Positions 27,135 through 36,100 of a DNA stretch of 64,000 nucleotides are shown here, piece after piece. Positions within the stretch are counted from its first letter, which is position 1. Every line of letters begins with the position of its first letter. The DNA lies in contig JADFDC010000006.1 of the NCBI GenBank assembly GCA_018263115.1, forward strand, positions 1 to 64,000, read 5' to 3'. This stretch comes from Thiobacillus sp. (lineage in GTDB: Bacteria; Pseudomonadota; Gammaproteobacteria; Burkholderiales; Thiobacillaceae). Made by a program: the position numbers and the translations under genes. The notes beneath the pieces were generated by a model, which was not told the origin of the DNA, did not search any database, and saw nothing but the letters and a program-made list of their open reading frames with translations.

Positions 27135-28025
27135 CTAGGGAAGATGGCCACTAATGAACACATCACTGTTTGAATAGGCCAGAACATGCTTGGTAACGCT
27201 GCCCAGAAATAACTCTTCCACCATCGAGTGTCCACGCTTGCCCATCACGATCAAGTCGGCATCCAGCGATAATTCGTATTCAAGAATTTGTAGCGTGGCT
27301 GGACCATGAACAAAATTTCGCGTTCGTTTTCCGGGCGGCACAATTAATTTTTTCTCGAACTCTTCCATTTCCATCTGGGCCGCATGGCGAGCCTGTATCC
27401 GGTAATGGTTGATCCTATCCGGATCGACGCCAGCCCGTCGCAAGATACTTTCGAGATCAGCCTCGAACGCATGCAATAACACGATTTCCGCATCCGGGAA
27501 CCACTTATGTGCATCGTTAACCGCAGCAGCGGCGTGCGCGGAAAAATCCACCGGAGCCAAGATGCGCTGGTAGGGCATGATTGCCCGCTGCTTGACCGCC
27601 AGCAAGGGACGATGCGTTCTGCGCAGCAAGCGTTCTGTAGTGGAGCCAATCAAAACCTCCCTGACAAAATGCGCGCCTCGTATACCCATCACCATCAGCC
27701 CGGCATCCCTGGCTTCAACCAGTTCCACCAAGGTATCGAGTACCTCGCCTTGCAGAAGGACGGTCTCGGCATCGACACCGAATCTGCCTTTCAGGCTCGC
27801 CGCCATATCGGCCAGAGTTTTTTGCGCCTGCGACAACATGCCCACTTCCACGCCTTCGGCTTCTCCATGAAGTAGTTTGCGCAGAGTGTCCAGCATCGAG
27901 CCGCTGACAGCGTGGGCCAGAGTCAGTTTCGTACCGGGCTGGTTCTGAGCCAGCAAGGCAGCCCGTTCCAGTGCATGGCGGGCGGGCGCGGAAAAATCGG
28001 TCGCGGCAATCACGTTCAGGTTCAT
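27135..28025 (-). CDS. Tandem-domain universal stress protein
   Basis: The 296-residue protein has two UspA folds. Domain 1 is about residues 1-145 (VIAATDFSAPARHALERAALLA and LMVMGIRGAHFVREVLIGST). Domain 2 is about 150-296 (RILAPVDFSAHAAAAVNDA and LIVMGKRGHSMVEELFLGSVTKHVLA). The second GxxG/GS ATP-type loop is well kept; the first is degenerate. Usp proteins respond to stress and bind nucleotides. It is coupled to the CPA2 antiporter upstream (ATGA), suggesting a role with ion transport. Confidence 0.9.
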   Translation of the reverse strand: MNLNVIAATDFSAPARHALERAALLAQNQPGTKLTLAHAVSGSMLDTLRKLLHGEAEGVEVGMLSQAQKTLADMAASLKGRFGVDAETVLLQGEVLDTLVELVEARDAGLMVMGIRGAHFVREVLIGSTTERLLRRTHRPLLAVKQRAIMPYQRILAPVDFSAHAAAAVNDAHKWFPDAEIVLLHAFEADLESILRRAGVDPDRINHYRIQARHAAQMEMEEFEKKLIVPPGKRTRNFVHGPATLQILEYELSLDADLIVMGKRGHSMVEELFLGSVTKHVLAYSNSDVFISGHLP

Positions 28026-29695
28026 GTTGATTCCTTTCCATTTGGCAATTCAGCCACGGCAATACGCGCCGCCAGATCCAGTGCGGCAAAATCCGCTGCA
28101 TGATCAAAAGGCCGCAAGATTTCGACTTTGCCGAACGCTTCCATGCAGCTGGCTTCGGTTTCATCACGCGCTGCCATGGCAATGCTGCCAGCGTACCCAT
28201 GCATACTCAAGGCGTGCATCAGCGCAAGATTGGCCTCATAGCCAGGCAAAGTGCTGACTATCCATGGCACGCCAGTGAGCGGCAGGCTGTCAATAAAATC
28301 ATCCGCCTCGCCATCACCAAACCGCACATGCATTCCATCATGACGATGCGACTTGACCACCTCGGGATCGAAGTCAACGCCAAGCACGCGGATTCCTTGT
28401 TGCTGAAGCGCGCGTGCCAGACGGCCACCATAGCGGCCCAGTCCAAAAATGATGACATCAGGCTTGCCTTCATCCCGGTGAGCATGCTCGACCGCGAGTT
28501 CACGGAATGGATGCCGTCTTTCGAAAGCGCCCAGCCATGGCGAAAGCCACTCATACAGTCGATGTGAATACAGGATCATGTAGGAAGATATCGCGATGGT
28601 AACGAGACCGACCAGAGTCGTCAGACCAAGCGCGCTGGGGCCGACATGTCCCAGGCTAATGCCCATGGCAACAAAAATAATGGAGAACTCTGAAATCTGC
28701 GCCACGGTCAGTCCGGCGAGAAATCCTGTCCGTTTGCGGTAGCCCATGTAACCCATGATGGCCATTACGATCAGTGGATTCCCGATCAACACGAACAGTG
28801 ACAGCACGATAGATGTGCCAATCTCGTCGCCCAGTGTGGAAAAATCCAATTTGGCGCCCAGGTCAATAAAAAAGAACAGCAGCAGGAAATCGCGGATGCT
28901 GGTCAAACGGGCACTTATGGCTTCACGGTAAGCGGTGGACGCAAGTGAAAACCCGGCGATAAAGGCACCGGCTTCCTTGCTGAAGCCGACGGTTTCACCC
29001 AGCGCGGCCAGCGCGGTGCCCCAGGCGATGGCAAAGATCAACAGCAGTTCCTGGGAGCGCGCCAGGGTATCGACAATTCTCGGCAATACATAACGCATCA
29101 GCACGAAAAGCAGGAGCGCGGCGCCCACCAGTCTTGCCAGCAGCAGCACTGCCAGCTTGACGCCGCCAATCGTTTCCGCGCCCATGCCACCCAGTCCGCT
29201 CATCAGCATCATGGCAATGACAACCGCCAGGTCCTGCACAATAAGAAAGCCTACCGCGATGCGGCCATGCAGTGAGTCAAGCTCGCGCTTGTCTGACAAC
29301 AGCTTGACGATAATGATGGTGCTGGAGAAGGTCAGCGCAACCGCCACATACAGCGCGGTTAGCCAGTCCTTTCCCAGCGCGAGGATGATGAAAAAACCGA
29401 ACAGGATGGTGAAAGCCAACTGGCCCAGGCCAGTGGCAAGAGCGACAGGACCTATGTGTCTGACATGTTGAAGATCGAGTTTCAGGCCCACTACAAACAG
29501 CAACACGGTAATACCGATCTGCGCCAGCAAATCGATCTGATCGTGCGCGCTTACCCAGCCAAAACCGGCCGGACCTACCAGGATGCCAACGACAATGTAG
29601 GCTACCAGCAGGGGCTGGCGAAGGCGCACGGCGAAAGCACCCACCAGGGCAGACACCAGCAACAGCAGTGCGAACTCGTGGTAGATGCTGTTCAT
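28022..29695 (-). CDS. CPA2-family cation:proton antiporter with TrkA-N domain
   Basis: This 557-residue protein is KefB/YbaL-like. An exchanger domain of about twelve helices fills residues 1-380 (with GPAGFGWVS and LGETVGFSKEAGAFIAGFSLAST). It is followed by a RCK/TrkA-N nucleotide-binding domain at about 410-530 (DVIIFGLGRYGGRLARAL). The exchanger moves K+ or Na+ for protons and is gated by NAD(H) or similar. It is the first gene of the minus-strand run that continues into Usp, DUF502 and the Mrp operon. No KefF/KefG partner is nearby. Confidence 0.9.
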   Translation of the reverse strand: MNSIYHEFALLLLVSALVGAFAVRLRQPLLVAYIVVGILVGPAGFGWVSAHDQIDLLAQIGITVLLFVVGLKLDLQHVRHIGPVALATGLGQLAFTILFGFFIILALGKDWLTALYVAVALTFSSTIIIVKLLSDKRELDSLHGRIAVGFLIVQDLAVVIAMMLMSGLGGMGAETIGGVKLAVLLLARLVGAALLLFVLMRYVLPRIVDTLARSQELLLIFAIAWGTALAALGETVGFSKEAGAFIAGFSLASTAYREAISARLTSIRDFLLLFFFIDLGAKLDFSTLGDEIGTSIVLSLFVLIGNPLIVMAIMGYMGYRKRTGFLAGLTVAQISEFSIIFVAMGISLGHVGPSALGLTTLVGLVTIAISSYMILYSHRLYEWLSPWLGAFERRHPFRELAVEHAHRDEGKPDVIIFGLGRYGGRLARALQQQGIRVLGVDFDPEVVKSHRHDGMHVRFGDGEADDFIDSLPLTGVPWIVSTLPGYEANLALMHALSMHGYAGSIAMAARDETEASCMEAFGKVEILRPFDHAADFAALDLAARIAVAELPNGKEST

Positions 29696-29867
29696 GAATT
29701 ACCCTGTCTCCCGATCGAGAAAATGTACCTGACAATGAGGGTCAATGCTTGATCCAGGTTCCATTGTGCCGCATCAAGCTGGATTTGCAGAAGCCTGCAT
29801 GAAGTGCTTCAATCTGAACTCGCCCGCGACTTCGAGATTTTTTCTTGCCATATTCAACATACTGAAA

Positions 29868-30941
29868 ATGGACCCTATCTTTACCCCTCTTCAACTCGGT
29901 GAACTGACATTGCCCAACCGCATCCTGATGGCGCCGCTCACGCGTTGCCGGGCGGAAGATGATCACGTTCCTGGCGACCTGATGGCGGAGCAGTATGCAC
30001 AGCGGGCCAGCGCCGGGCTGATCATTGCCGAAGCAACAATGGTGATGGAAGGAAATTCTTCCTTCTGGCGCGAACCGGGCATTTATTCGCAGGCGCAGGT
30101 GGCCGGCTGGAAGAAAACCACCGATGCGGTGCATGCGGCGGGGGGGCGAATTTTCCTGCAACTGTGGCACGGCGGCCGCGCCTGCCATCCCCTGCTCAAC
30201 AACGGTGTGCAGCCGGTGGCGCCGAGTCCGATTGCAATCACCGACAGCGAAGTGTTCACGCCGGAAGGCATGAAGCCTTATGTAATGCCGCGCGAACTGC
30301 GCGACGACGAACTGCCGGACATCGTGGCCGGATTCCGCAGGGCGGCGGAAAACGCCAGGGCTGCCGGTTTTGACGGCGTGGAAGTGCACGGCGCCAATGG
30401 TTACCTGCTGGACCAGTTTCTGCGCGATGGCTCGAACAGGCGCACTGGCCCCTACGGCGGTTCCATCGAAAACCGCGCTCGACTGCTGCTGGAAGTCATC
30501 GAAGCCGTTTCGGGCATATTCGGCAGCAATCATGTCGGCGTGCGACTATCGCCGCTGAACAGCTACAACAGCATGCGGGACAGCGATCCGGTTGGCCTGA
30601 CGACATGGCTCGCAAAGAGGTTGAACGCCTTCAAGCTGGCCTATCTGCACCTGATGCGCAGCGATTTCATGCAACAGCAAAGCGGCGATGTGCTGACGCC
30701 GGCACGCGAACATTACCTCGGCGTGCTGGTGGGCAACATGGGCTACACGCCTGAAGAGGCCACAGCCGCCATTGCCGAAGGCACGCTCGATGCCGTGGCG
30801 TTCGGTACTGCTTTCCTGGCCAACCCCGATCTGCCCGAACGCATCAAGTCGGGCGCCTCGCTCAACATCCCCGATCAGGCCACGTTCTACACGCCAGGCG
30901 CAAAAGGCTATACCGATTACCCGAGGATGCAGGCCGAATGA
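29868..30941 (+). CDS. Old yellow enzyme family alkene reductase
   Basis: The 357-residue TIM-barrel flavoprotein reduces activated C=C bonds with NAD(P)H and FMN. It has TPLQLGELTLPNRILMAPLTRCRA at the start, LQLWHGGRACHP, EVHGANGYLLDQFLRDGSNRRTGPYGGSIENR (substrate/FMN binding) and DAVAFGTAFLANPDLPERI. It is closest to the NemA/xenobiotic reductase group. Start ATG at 29868 (MDPIFTPLQLG). The stop overlaps the next ORF as ATGA. Confidence 0.93.
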   Translation: MDPIFTPLQLGELTLPNRILMAPLTRCRAEDDHVPGDLMAEQYAQRASAGLIIAEATMVMEGNSSFWREPGIYSQAQVAGWKKTTDAVHAAGGRIFLQLWHGGRACHPLLNNGVQPVAPSPIAITDSEVFTPEGMKPYVMPRELRDDELPDIVAGFRRAAENARAAGFDGVEVHGANGYLLDQFLRDGSNRRTGPYGGSIENRARLLLEVIEAVSGIFGSNHVGVRLSPLNSYNSMRDSDPVGLTTWLAKRLNAFKLAYLHLMRSDFMQQQSGDVLTPAREHYLGVLVGNMGYTPEEATAAIAEGTLDAVAFGTAFLANPDLPERIKSGASLNIPDQATFYTPGAKGYTDYPRMQAE

Positions 30942-31282
30942 TTCACCTGCCTGAATCCCTTGCAGCGTGGGGATCTCCAGCGTTCAGTGAAACTTTCAAA
31001 ATTGAAGCCTCGCGCCTGGATGCAGACAGCCTGCCCTTGCAGAAAGGACTGGCACGAAGCAGCCATGTCGCCAGCAGTCCTTTCAGCGTGATCGTGACGA
31101 ATGTGACAGATGATCCCGTTTCGATTCAGGTAAAGGCCGGGATCGTTTATGCGGGAATCATTGCCGGATGCAGCTGCGCGGACGATCCCACGCCCATCAG
31201 CGAGCAAACCGAATATTGCGAAGTGCTGTTTGAAATCAACAAGTTGACTGCCGCAACATTGGTATCACTGTTGAACGAATAG
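30938..31282 (+). CDS. Conserved-looking small protein of unknown function
   Basis: A 114-residue ORF with no signal peptide or transmembrane segment. It contains one Cys-rich spot (GIIAGCSCADDP) and an acidic, hydrophobic-patterned C-terminus (YCEVLFEINKLTAATLVSLLNE). The start codon overlaps the OYE stop (ATGA), so translation is likely coupled. I recognise no family. A small metal- or flavin-related role would be guesswork. Confidence 0.7.
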   Translation: MIHLPESLAAWGSPAFSETFKIEASRLDADSLPLQKGLARSSHVASSPFSVIVTNVTDDPVSIQVKAGIVYAGIIAGCSCADDPTPISEQTEYCEVLFEINKLTAATLVSLLNE

Positions 31283-31390
31283 CGAACTCGCACTGTTTTC
31301 AGGCGTGCCCGGGCGGTCTGGCTTTCGTTCAAATGTGTTGTCATCCATCAAATTTTTAAAAAAATATCTGTAAAACCTTGCTCTGCCTTA

Positions 31391-31419
31391 TTAACAAAGG
31401 GCAAAGACTTGTACATAAT
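31391..31419 (+). promoter_or_regulatory. Sigma-70 promoter for the HU gene
   Basis: TTAACA at 31391-31396 and CATAAT at 31414-31419 are spaced by 17 bases, in an AT-rich stretch 84 bases before the HU start. The long leader ends in a TAAGGAG ribosome-binding site. Confidence 0.6.
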
Positions 31420-31502
31420 GGCAACCAGTTGATCCTTCCGGACAGACACAAAGCCTGTGAACGCTGGTACGATCACACTTCCACTCAACCTAAGGAGACC
31501 AC

Positions 31503-31799
31503 ATGAACAAATCCGAATTGATCGACATTGCCGCCGAAGGCGCCGACATCAGCAAAGCCGCTGCAGGCAAGGCACTTGATGCCGCCATGGGCGCAATCGT
31601 CAAGGCTGTATCCAAGGGTGACACCGTTACCCTGATCGGCTTCGGCACTTTCAAGTCATCCAAGCGCGCCGCACGTACCGGCCGCAACCCCCAGACCGGC
31701 AAGGAAATCAAGATTGCCGCGACCACCGTGCCCCGCTTCACCGCTGGCGCTGGTTTCAAGGCCGCCGTTGCTGGCAAGAAAGCTGCCAAGAAGAAGTAA
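31503..31799 (+). CDS. HU-family DNA-binding protein
   Basis: HU is a small dimeric nucleoid protein that bends DNA non-specifically. The 98-residue sequence begins [36 protein letters not shown] and has the diagnostic [27 protein letters not shown] arm region. It ends with a Lys/Ala tail (KKAAKKK) slightly longer than in E. coli HU. The strong ribosome-binding site, promoter and terminator suggest high expression. Confidence 0.96.
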   Translation: MNKSELIDIAAEGADISKAAAGKALDAAMGAIVKAVSKGDTVTLIGFGTFKSSKRAARTGRNPQTGKEIKIAATTVPRFTAGAGFKAAVAGKKAAKKK

Positions 31800-31844
31800 T
31801 AGCAGCAGAAGTAATCGCAACGAAGCAATGTTTCAAGACAGAAG

Positions 31845-31869
31845 TGGCGGCAGCAGTGCCGCCATTTTT
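31845..31869 (+). terminator. Intrinsic terminator after the HU gene
   Basis: TGGCGGCA (31845-31852) pairs with TGCCGCCA (31857-31864) around GCAG, followed by TTTTTGTTTT. Clear rho-independent form, 45 bases after the HU stop. Confidence 0.9.
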
Positions 31870-31899
31870 GTTTTCAGCATCCCCTGACACTTCCATCTG

Positions 31900-32514
31900 A
31901 TGAAACGCATCTACCAGTATTTCTTTCGCGGTCTGATCACGGCCCTGCCGCTGGGCTTGACGGTCTATCTGCTTTACCTGTTTCTGACCTGGTCGGAAAA
32001 GCTTGCGTTTCAACTCATGCGCCCATTCATCGGCGAGTTCTATGTGCCGGGACTGGGACTGGCGATGGGTATCGTCAGCATATTCCTGCTTGGCGTACTG
32101 GTCTCGCAGCCTTTTATGGCCAGGCTGCTGTCCCTGGTCGAACTGCCCTTCACCAACATCCCGGTAATCAAAAGCATTTACTCGTCACTGAAAAACTTTG
32201 CCGATTATTTTTCGCCGCATCCCGGCAAGCCCAGCCAGCAGGTAGTGGTGCTGCGGGTACCGGGCCAGCCGCTGGAGCTTGTCGGGCTCGTCACCCGGCA
32301 GAATGTCGAAGGTCTGCCTGAAGGCTTTCTGCAGGATGACCGCGTGGCGGTTTATCTGCCCATGGGTTACATGATCGGCGGCTACACCGTATTCGTGCCG
32401 CGCGCCTGGGTGCAGCCGATCGACATGTCGGTTGAAGAAGCGATGCGCGCCTCGCTGTTCGCCTGGATGACGCAGAAAGACAGCGGTGGCGAATCGATCA
32501 ACCCCCCCGCTTAA
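31900..32514 (+). CDS. DUF502 family membrane protein (second in window)
   Basis: The 204-residue protein has two N-terminal hydrophobic segments (FFRGLITALPLGLTVYLLYLFLT and LGLAMGIVSIFLLGVLVS) and the DUF502 soluble domain: FTNIPVIKSIYSSLKNFADYF, LVGLVTRQ and VAVYLPMGYMIGGYTVFVP. It is clearly related to but divergent from the protein at 26433-27122. It follows the HU terminator with its own start and overlaps the convergent gene by 4 bases. Function unknown. Confidence 0.9.
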   Translation: MKRIYQYFFRGLITALPLGLTVYLLYLFLTWSEKLAFQLMRPFIGEFYVPGLGLAMGIVSIFLLGVLVSQPFMARLLSLVELPFTNIPVIKSIYSSLKNFADYFSPHPGKPSQQVVVLRVPGQPLELVGLVTRQNVEGLPEGFLQDDRVAVYLPMGYMIGGYTVFVPRAWVQPIDMSVEEAMRASLFAWMTQKDSGGESINPPA

Positions 32515-32963
32515 TGCTTGTGCCCCGCGTGGGGATCCGCCGCCGTCTTCGCCAACGGCGTGAATCGCGCCGGTTCGGTGGTCTTGCCAGGCAGCGTTAC
32601 CGATACCGCAACCTTCATGTCCGGCGTAGACGCATATTTGGCAAAACCCTTCAGCCGGTTGTCACCGTCCGGCACCAGGTTGACGGTTGCCTTGAGCTTG
32701 CCGGCAAGTATCGTCGCCGTGCCGCGCGCGCCTGCCGTGGAAATCTTCGTGCCGCCATGGTCGGTAACATACACCACGACCGGGTTTTCCTTCACTATCT
32801 TGCTGTCCTTTGCCACTACCAGTTCGTAGTGATACGCACCTGCCATGCGCATTTGCCCGCCATTGGGCGTGGGCTGGGTGTCGAGGTATTCATCCGAATG
32901 TGACAACGCCGCGGGGCTGTTCAACGCGGCCAACAGGATCATCAGGGTACGCAGTTTTTTCAT
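32511..32963 (-). CDS. Secreted small protein at the end of the metal-efflux operon
   Basis: The 150-residue precursor has a Sec signal (MKKLRTLMILLAALNSPAALS) and a mature domain of about 127 residues that looks beta-rich, ending in a His-rich tail (DPHAGHKH). No Cys. It follows the RND pump gene with a 24-base gap on the same strand, so it is probably co-transcribed. The terminal His suggests a periplasmic metal-binding or buffering protein. This is inference from location and composition. Confidence 0.75.
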   Translation of the reverse strand: MKKLRTLMILLAALNSPAALSHSDEYLDTQPTPNGGQMRMAGAYHYELVVAKDSKIVKENPVVVYVTDHGGTKISTAGARGTATILAGKLKATVNLVPDGDNRLKGFAKYASTPDMKVAVSVTLPGKTTEPARFTPLAKTAADPHAGHKH

Positions 32964-32987
32964 GGTGCTTCTCCTTCGCAGAAAAAT

Positions 32988-35900
32988 TCAGAATGAGTCA
33001 TTGCCGCGCTGGGCAATCAGGCGTTCCAGCGCCGGACGCCCCCAGCGCAGAAACATGACAGGCGTCAGCACGGTATCGAGCAGGGTCGAACTGACCAGTC
33101 CGCCGAAAATGACAACGGCGACCGGATGCAGTACTTCCTTGCCTGGCGCATCGGCTGCCACCATCAGCGGTGTCAGCGCGAAGGCGGCGACCAGCGCCGT
33201 CATCAGCACCGGCGTCAGGCGCTCGAGCGAGCCGCGCACGATCATTTTTACTCCGAACGTCTCGCCTTCAAACAGGCAAAGATTGATGTAATGACTGATC
33301 TTGAGGATGCCGTTTCGTGCGCTGATACCAGCCAGCGTCACGAAGCCGACCATGGCCGCAATCGAAAGCGGTTGGCCCGAAAGCCACAGCGCGATAACCG
33401 CGCCGACCAGCGCCAGGGGAATATTGCCCATGACGATCCCGGCCAGCACAGCGGACCGGTAGCGCGAGTAAAGCACCAGAAAAATCATCAGCAGCGATAT
33501 GACAGCCAGCATCGTGATCAGTCGTGCCGCCTGTTCCTGCGCCTGGAACTGTCCCTCCAGCGCGGTGAAATACCCCGCCGGCATGGGCTGGGCCGCGAGT
33601 TCAGTACGGATTGCCGCCACGATGCCAGCCATGTCCGAACCATCGGTGTTGGCCGAAATCACGATGCGCCGCCGCGCATTCTCGCGACCAATCTGGTTCG
33701 GCCCGGCACTGTCCTCGATGCTGGCCAGCCTAGACAGGGGAACGGTGCCGGTGGGTGTTTCAATCAACAGATTCGCCAGGCCTTCTCCGCGCCGCGATGA
33801 TTCCGGCAGACGCAGGGTCAGCTCGAACCGTCGGTTGCCCTGAATGACATGGCTGAGGCTTTCGCCTTGCAATAATTGCTCCAGTTCCGCGACGAGCACA
33901 CCCGCCGGCATGCCATGCCGGGACGCGGCATCATGGTCCACGCGAATCTTGTACTGGGGAATCATCACCTGCTTTTCAATCTGCAAATCAGTCACACCGG
34001 GAATGCGTGCCAGGCGCTCGCGCAAGCCTGAAGCCAGCCCGCGCAGAGTATCGAGATCGTCGCCATAAATCTTCAGCGCAATCTGCGCACGCACGCCTGA
34101 CAGCAGGTGATCGAGCCGGTGTGAAATCGGCTGGCCAACGCTAATCGAGGCCGGCAACACGGCAAGCCGCTGGCGGATATCGGCAATGACCACATCCCGG
34201 CTGCGCTCCGATGGCTTGAGATCCACGTCCATTTCCGTGTAATGCACCCCCTCGGCATGCTCATCCAGTTCGGCGCGCCCGGTGCGCCGGCCGACCTGCG
34301 TCACTTCCGCCACTGTCATCACCAGGCGCTCGGCCTCGGCGCCGATGCGGTTCGATTCGGCCAGCGAGGTGCCGGGGTTCTGCAAGACATTGATGGTCAG
34401 CGTGCCTTCGTTGAATGGCGGCAGGAAGGATCGCGGCATGAAAACAAGGCTTGCCGCGGCGAACAGGATGGCCACCGCGGCAATGCCGAGGAGCTGACCG
34501 CCACGTTCGAATGACCAGTGCAGCAGCTTTTCGTCCTGGCGCTTGAGCCAGGCAACCAGCCGGCTGTCGCCATGATCGATCCGCTTCATGTTCGGCAGAA
34601 GGTAGTAGCACAGCACGGGCGTGACAGTCATCGCCACCACCATGCTGGCCAGAATGGAAACGATGTAGGCAATGCCCAGCGGCGTGAACAGCCTGCCCTC
34701 GATGCCGGGCAAGGCAAACAGCGGGACGAAAACCAGCACCACGATCAGCGTCGCGTAGACCACGCCGGAACGGACTTCCTTTGATGCAGCGGCAATCACC
34801 GCCAGCGAGGGGCGTGGCTGCGCGACAAGGCGGTTTTCCTTCAGGCGCCGCAAGACATTCTCGACATCGACCACGGCGTCGTCGACCAGTTCGCCGATGG
34901 CAATGGCCAGGCCACCCAGCGTCATGGTGTTGATGGACAGGCCAAGATAACGGAACACCAGCGCGGCGACCAGCAGCGAAATGGGAATGGCCATCAGCGA
35001 AATGAAGGTGGTGCGGAAATTGGCCAGAAACAGGAACAGGATGACGGCGACCATGATCGCGCCGTCCCGCAGTGCCTCCTCCACATTGCTGACCGAGCGC
35101 TCGATGAACTCCGCCTGCCGGAACAGAAACTGCGGTTTTTCGACGCCAGCTGGAAGCTTGCGCGACAGATCGGCAACCACCGTTTCCAGTTCGCGGGTGA
35201 GCTTGACGGTGTCGGTCGCAGGCTGTTTTTGCACCGACAGGATCACGGCCGGCAGGCCCTTGTAACCGGCATCGCCGCGCTTGATGGCCGGCGCGAAACC
35301 AACGTCCGCCACCTGCTTCAGCACGATCACCTGCCCGTTTCGAGTCTCTACTGGCAGCATGGCCAGGTCCTCGATGCGGCTGTTCTGCCCGATATTGCGC
35401 ACCAGATATTCCCGTCCGCCGGAATCGACAAAGCCGCCCGCCGTGTTGTGGCTGAAGTTTTGCAGCGCTTCCTTCAGCTTGCCGATGGAAATTCCGGCGG
35501 CCATCAGCCGCGCTGGATCGGGCGTAACCCGGTACTGGCGCACCTCGCCGCCGATGGGAATGACCTGCGCCACGCCGGGCACGGTAAGAAGTCTCGGGCG
35601 CACCACCCAGTCGGCATATTCGCGAACCTGCATCGGGTCGATTTTTGCCGGATCGGCCGGCAGCGCGATCAGCAGGATCTCGCCCATGATCGAGGAAATG
35701 GGGCCCACATGCGGCTCGATGCCTGACGGCAACTGGTTGCGCACGAGATTCAATCGTTCTGCCACCTGCTGGCGGTTGAGGTAGATGTCGCTGCCCCAGT
35801 CGAACTCCACATAGACCACCGACAGGCCGATGCCGGAAACCGAACGCACCCGGGTCACGCCGGTCATGCCGTTCATGGCTGCTTCGATCGGGAAAGTCAC

Positions 35901-36092
35901 CAGTTGCTCGACTTCCTCCGGCGCCATGCCGCCCGCCTCGGTCATCAGCGTCACCATCGGCTTGTTCAGGTCGGGGAACACATCGACCGGCGTTTTCATC
36001 GCCGCCAGCGCGCCGTACAGAATCAGGATCAGCGCAAAACCCAACACCAGCAGTCGCTGCCTGAGGCTGGTGTTGATGATGAAATCAAACAT
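32988..36092 (-). CDS. Heavy-metal efflux RND pump (CzcA/CusA family)
   Basis: The 1034-residue inner-membrane proton-driven pump has the HME-RND layout: twelve helices and two large periplasmic loops. Landmarks are TPVDVFPDLNKPMVT, the PIEAAMNGMTGVTRVRS porter region and, in helix 4, AIAIGELVDDAVVDVEN. This last motif differs from the DFGxxVDGAVV motif typical of the Zn/Co/Cd CzcA class, so the metal is uncertain. The gene lies after the adaptor gene with an 8-base gap. Together with the outer-membrane factor it forms a tripartite efflux system. Confidence 0.92.
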   Translation of the reverse strand: MFDFIINTSLRQRLLVLGFALILILYGALAAMKTPVDVFPDLNKPMVTLMTEAGGMAPEEVEQLVTFPIEAAMNGMTGVTRVRSVSGIGLSVVYVEFDWGSDIYLNRQQVAERLNLVRNQLPSGIEPHVGPISSIMGEILLIALPADPAKIDPMQVREYADWVVRPRLLTVPGVAQVIPIGGEVRQYRVTPDPARLMAAGISIGKLKEALQNFSHNTAGGFVDSGGREYLVRNIGQNSRIEDLAMLPVETRNGQVIVLKQVADVGFAPAIKRGDAGYKGLPAVILSVQKQPATDTVKLTRELETVVADLSRKLPAGVEKPQFLFRQAEFIERSVSNVEEALRDGAIMVAVILFLFLANFRTTFISLMAIPISLLVAALVFRYLGLSINTMTLGGLAIAIGELVDDAVVDVENVLRRLKENRLVAQPRPSLAVIAAASKEVRSGVVYATLIVVLVFVPLFALPGIEGRLFTPLGIAYIVSILASMVVAMTVTPVLCYYLLPNMKRIDHGDSRLVAWLKRQDEKLLHWSFERGGQLLGIAAVAILFAAASLVFMPRSFLPPFNEGTLTINVLQNPGTSLAESNRIGAEAERLVMTVAEVTQVGRRTGRAELDEHAEGVHYTEMDVDLKPSERSRDVVIADIRQRLAVLPASISVGQPISHRLDHLLSGVRAQIALKIYGDDLDTLRGLASGLRERLARIPGVTDLQIEKQVMIPQYKIRVDHDAASRHGMPAGVLVAELEQLLQGESLSHVIQGNRRFELTLRLPESSRRGEGLANLLIETPTGTVPLSRLASIEDSAGPNQIGRENARRRIVISANTDGSDMAGIVAAIRTELAAQPMPAGYFTALEGQFQAQEQAARLITMLAVISLLMIFLVLYSRYRSAVLAGIVMGNIPLALVGAVIALWLSGQPLSIAAMVGFVTLAGISARNGILKISHYINLCLFEGETFGVKMIVRGSLERLTPVLMTALVAAFALTPLMVAADAPGKEVLHPVAVVIFGGLVSSTLLDTVLTPVMFLRWGRPALERLIAQRGNDSF

Positions 36093-36100
36093 GCGAAGAA

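Noticed and set aside
33126-33800. 224-residue plus-strand open frame
   Set aside because: Antisense to the RND pump, low-complexity and basic; no independent support.
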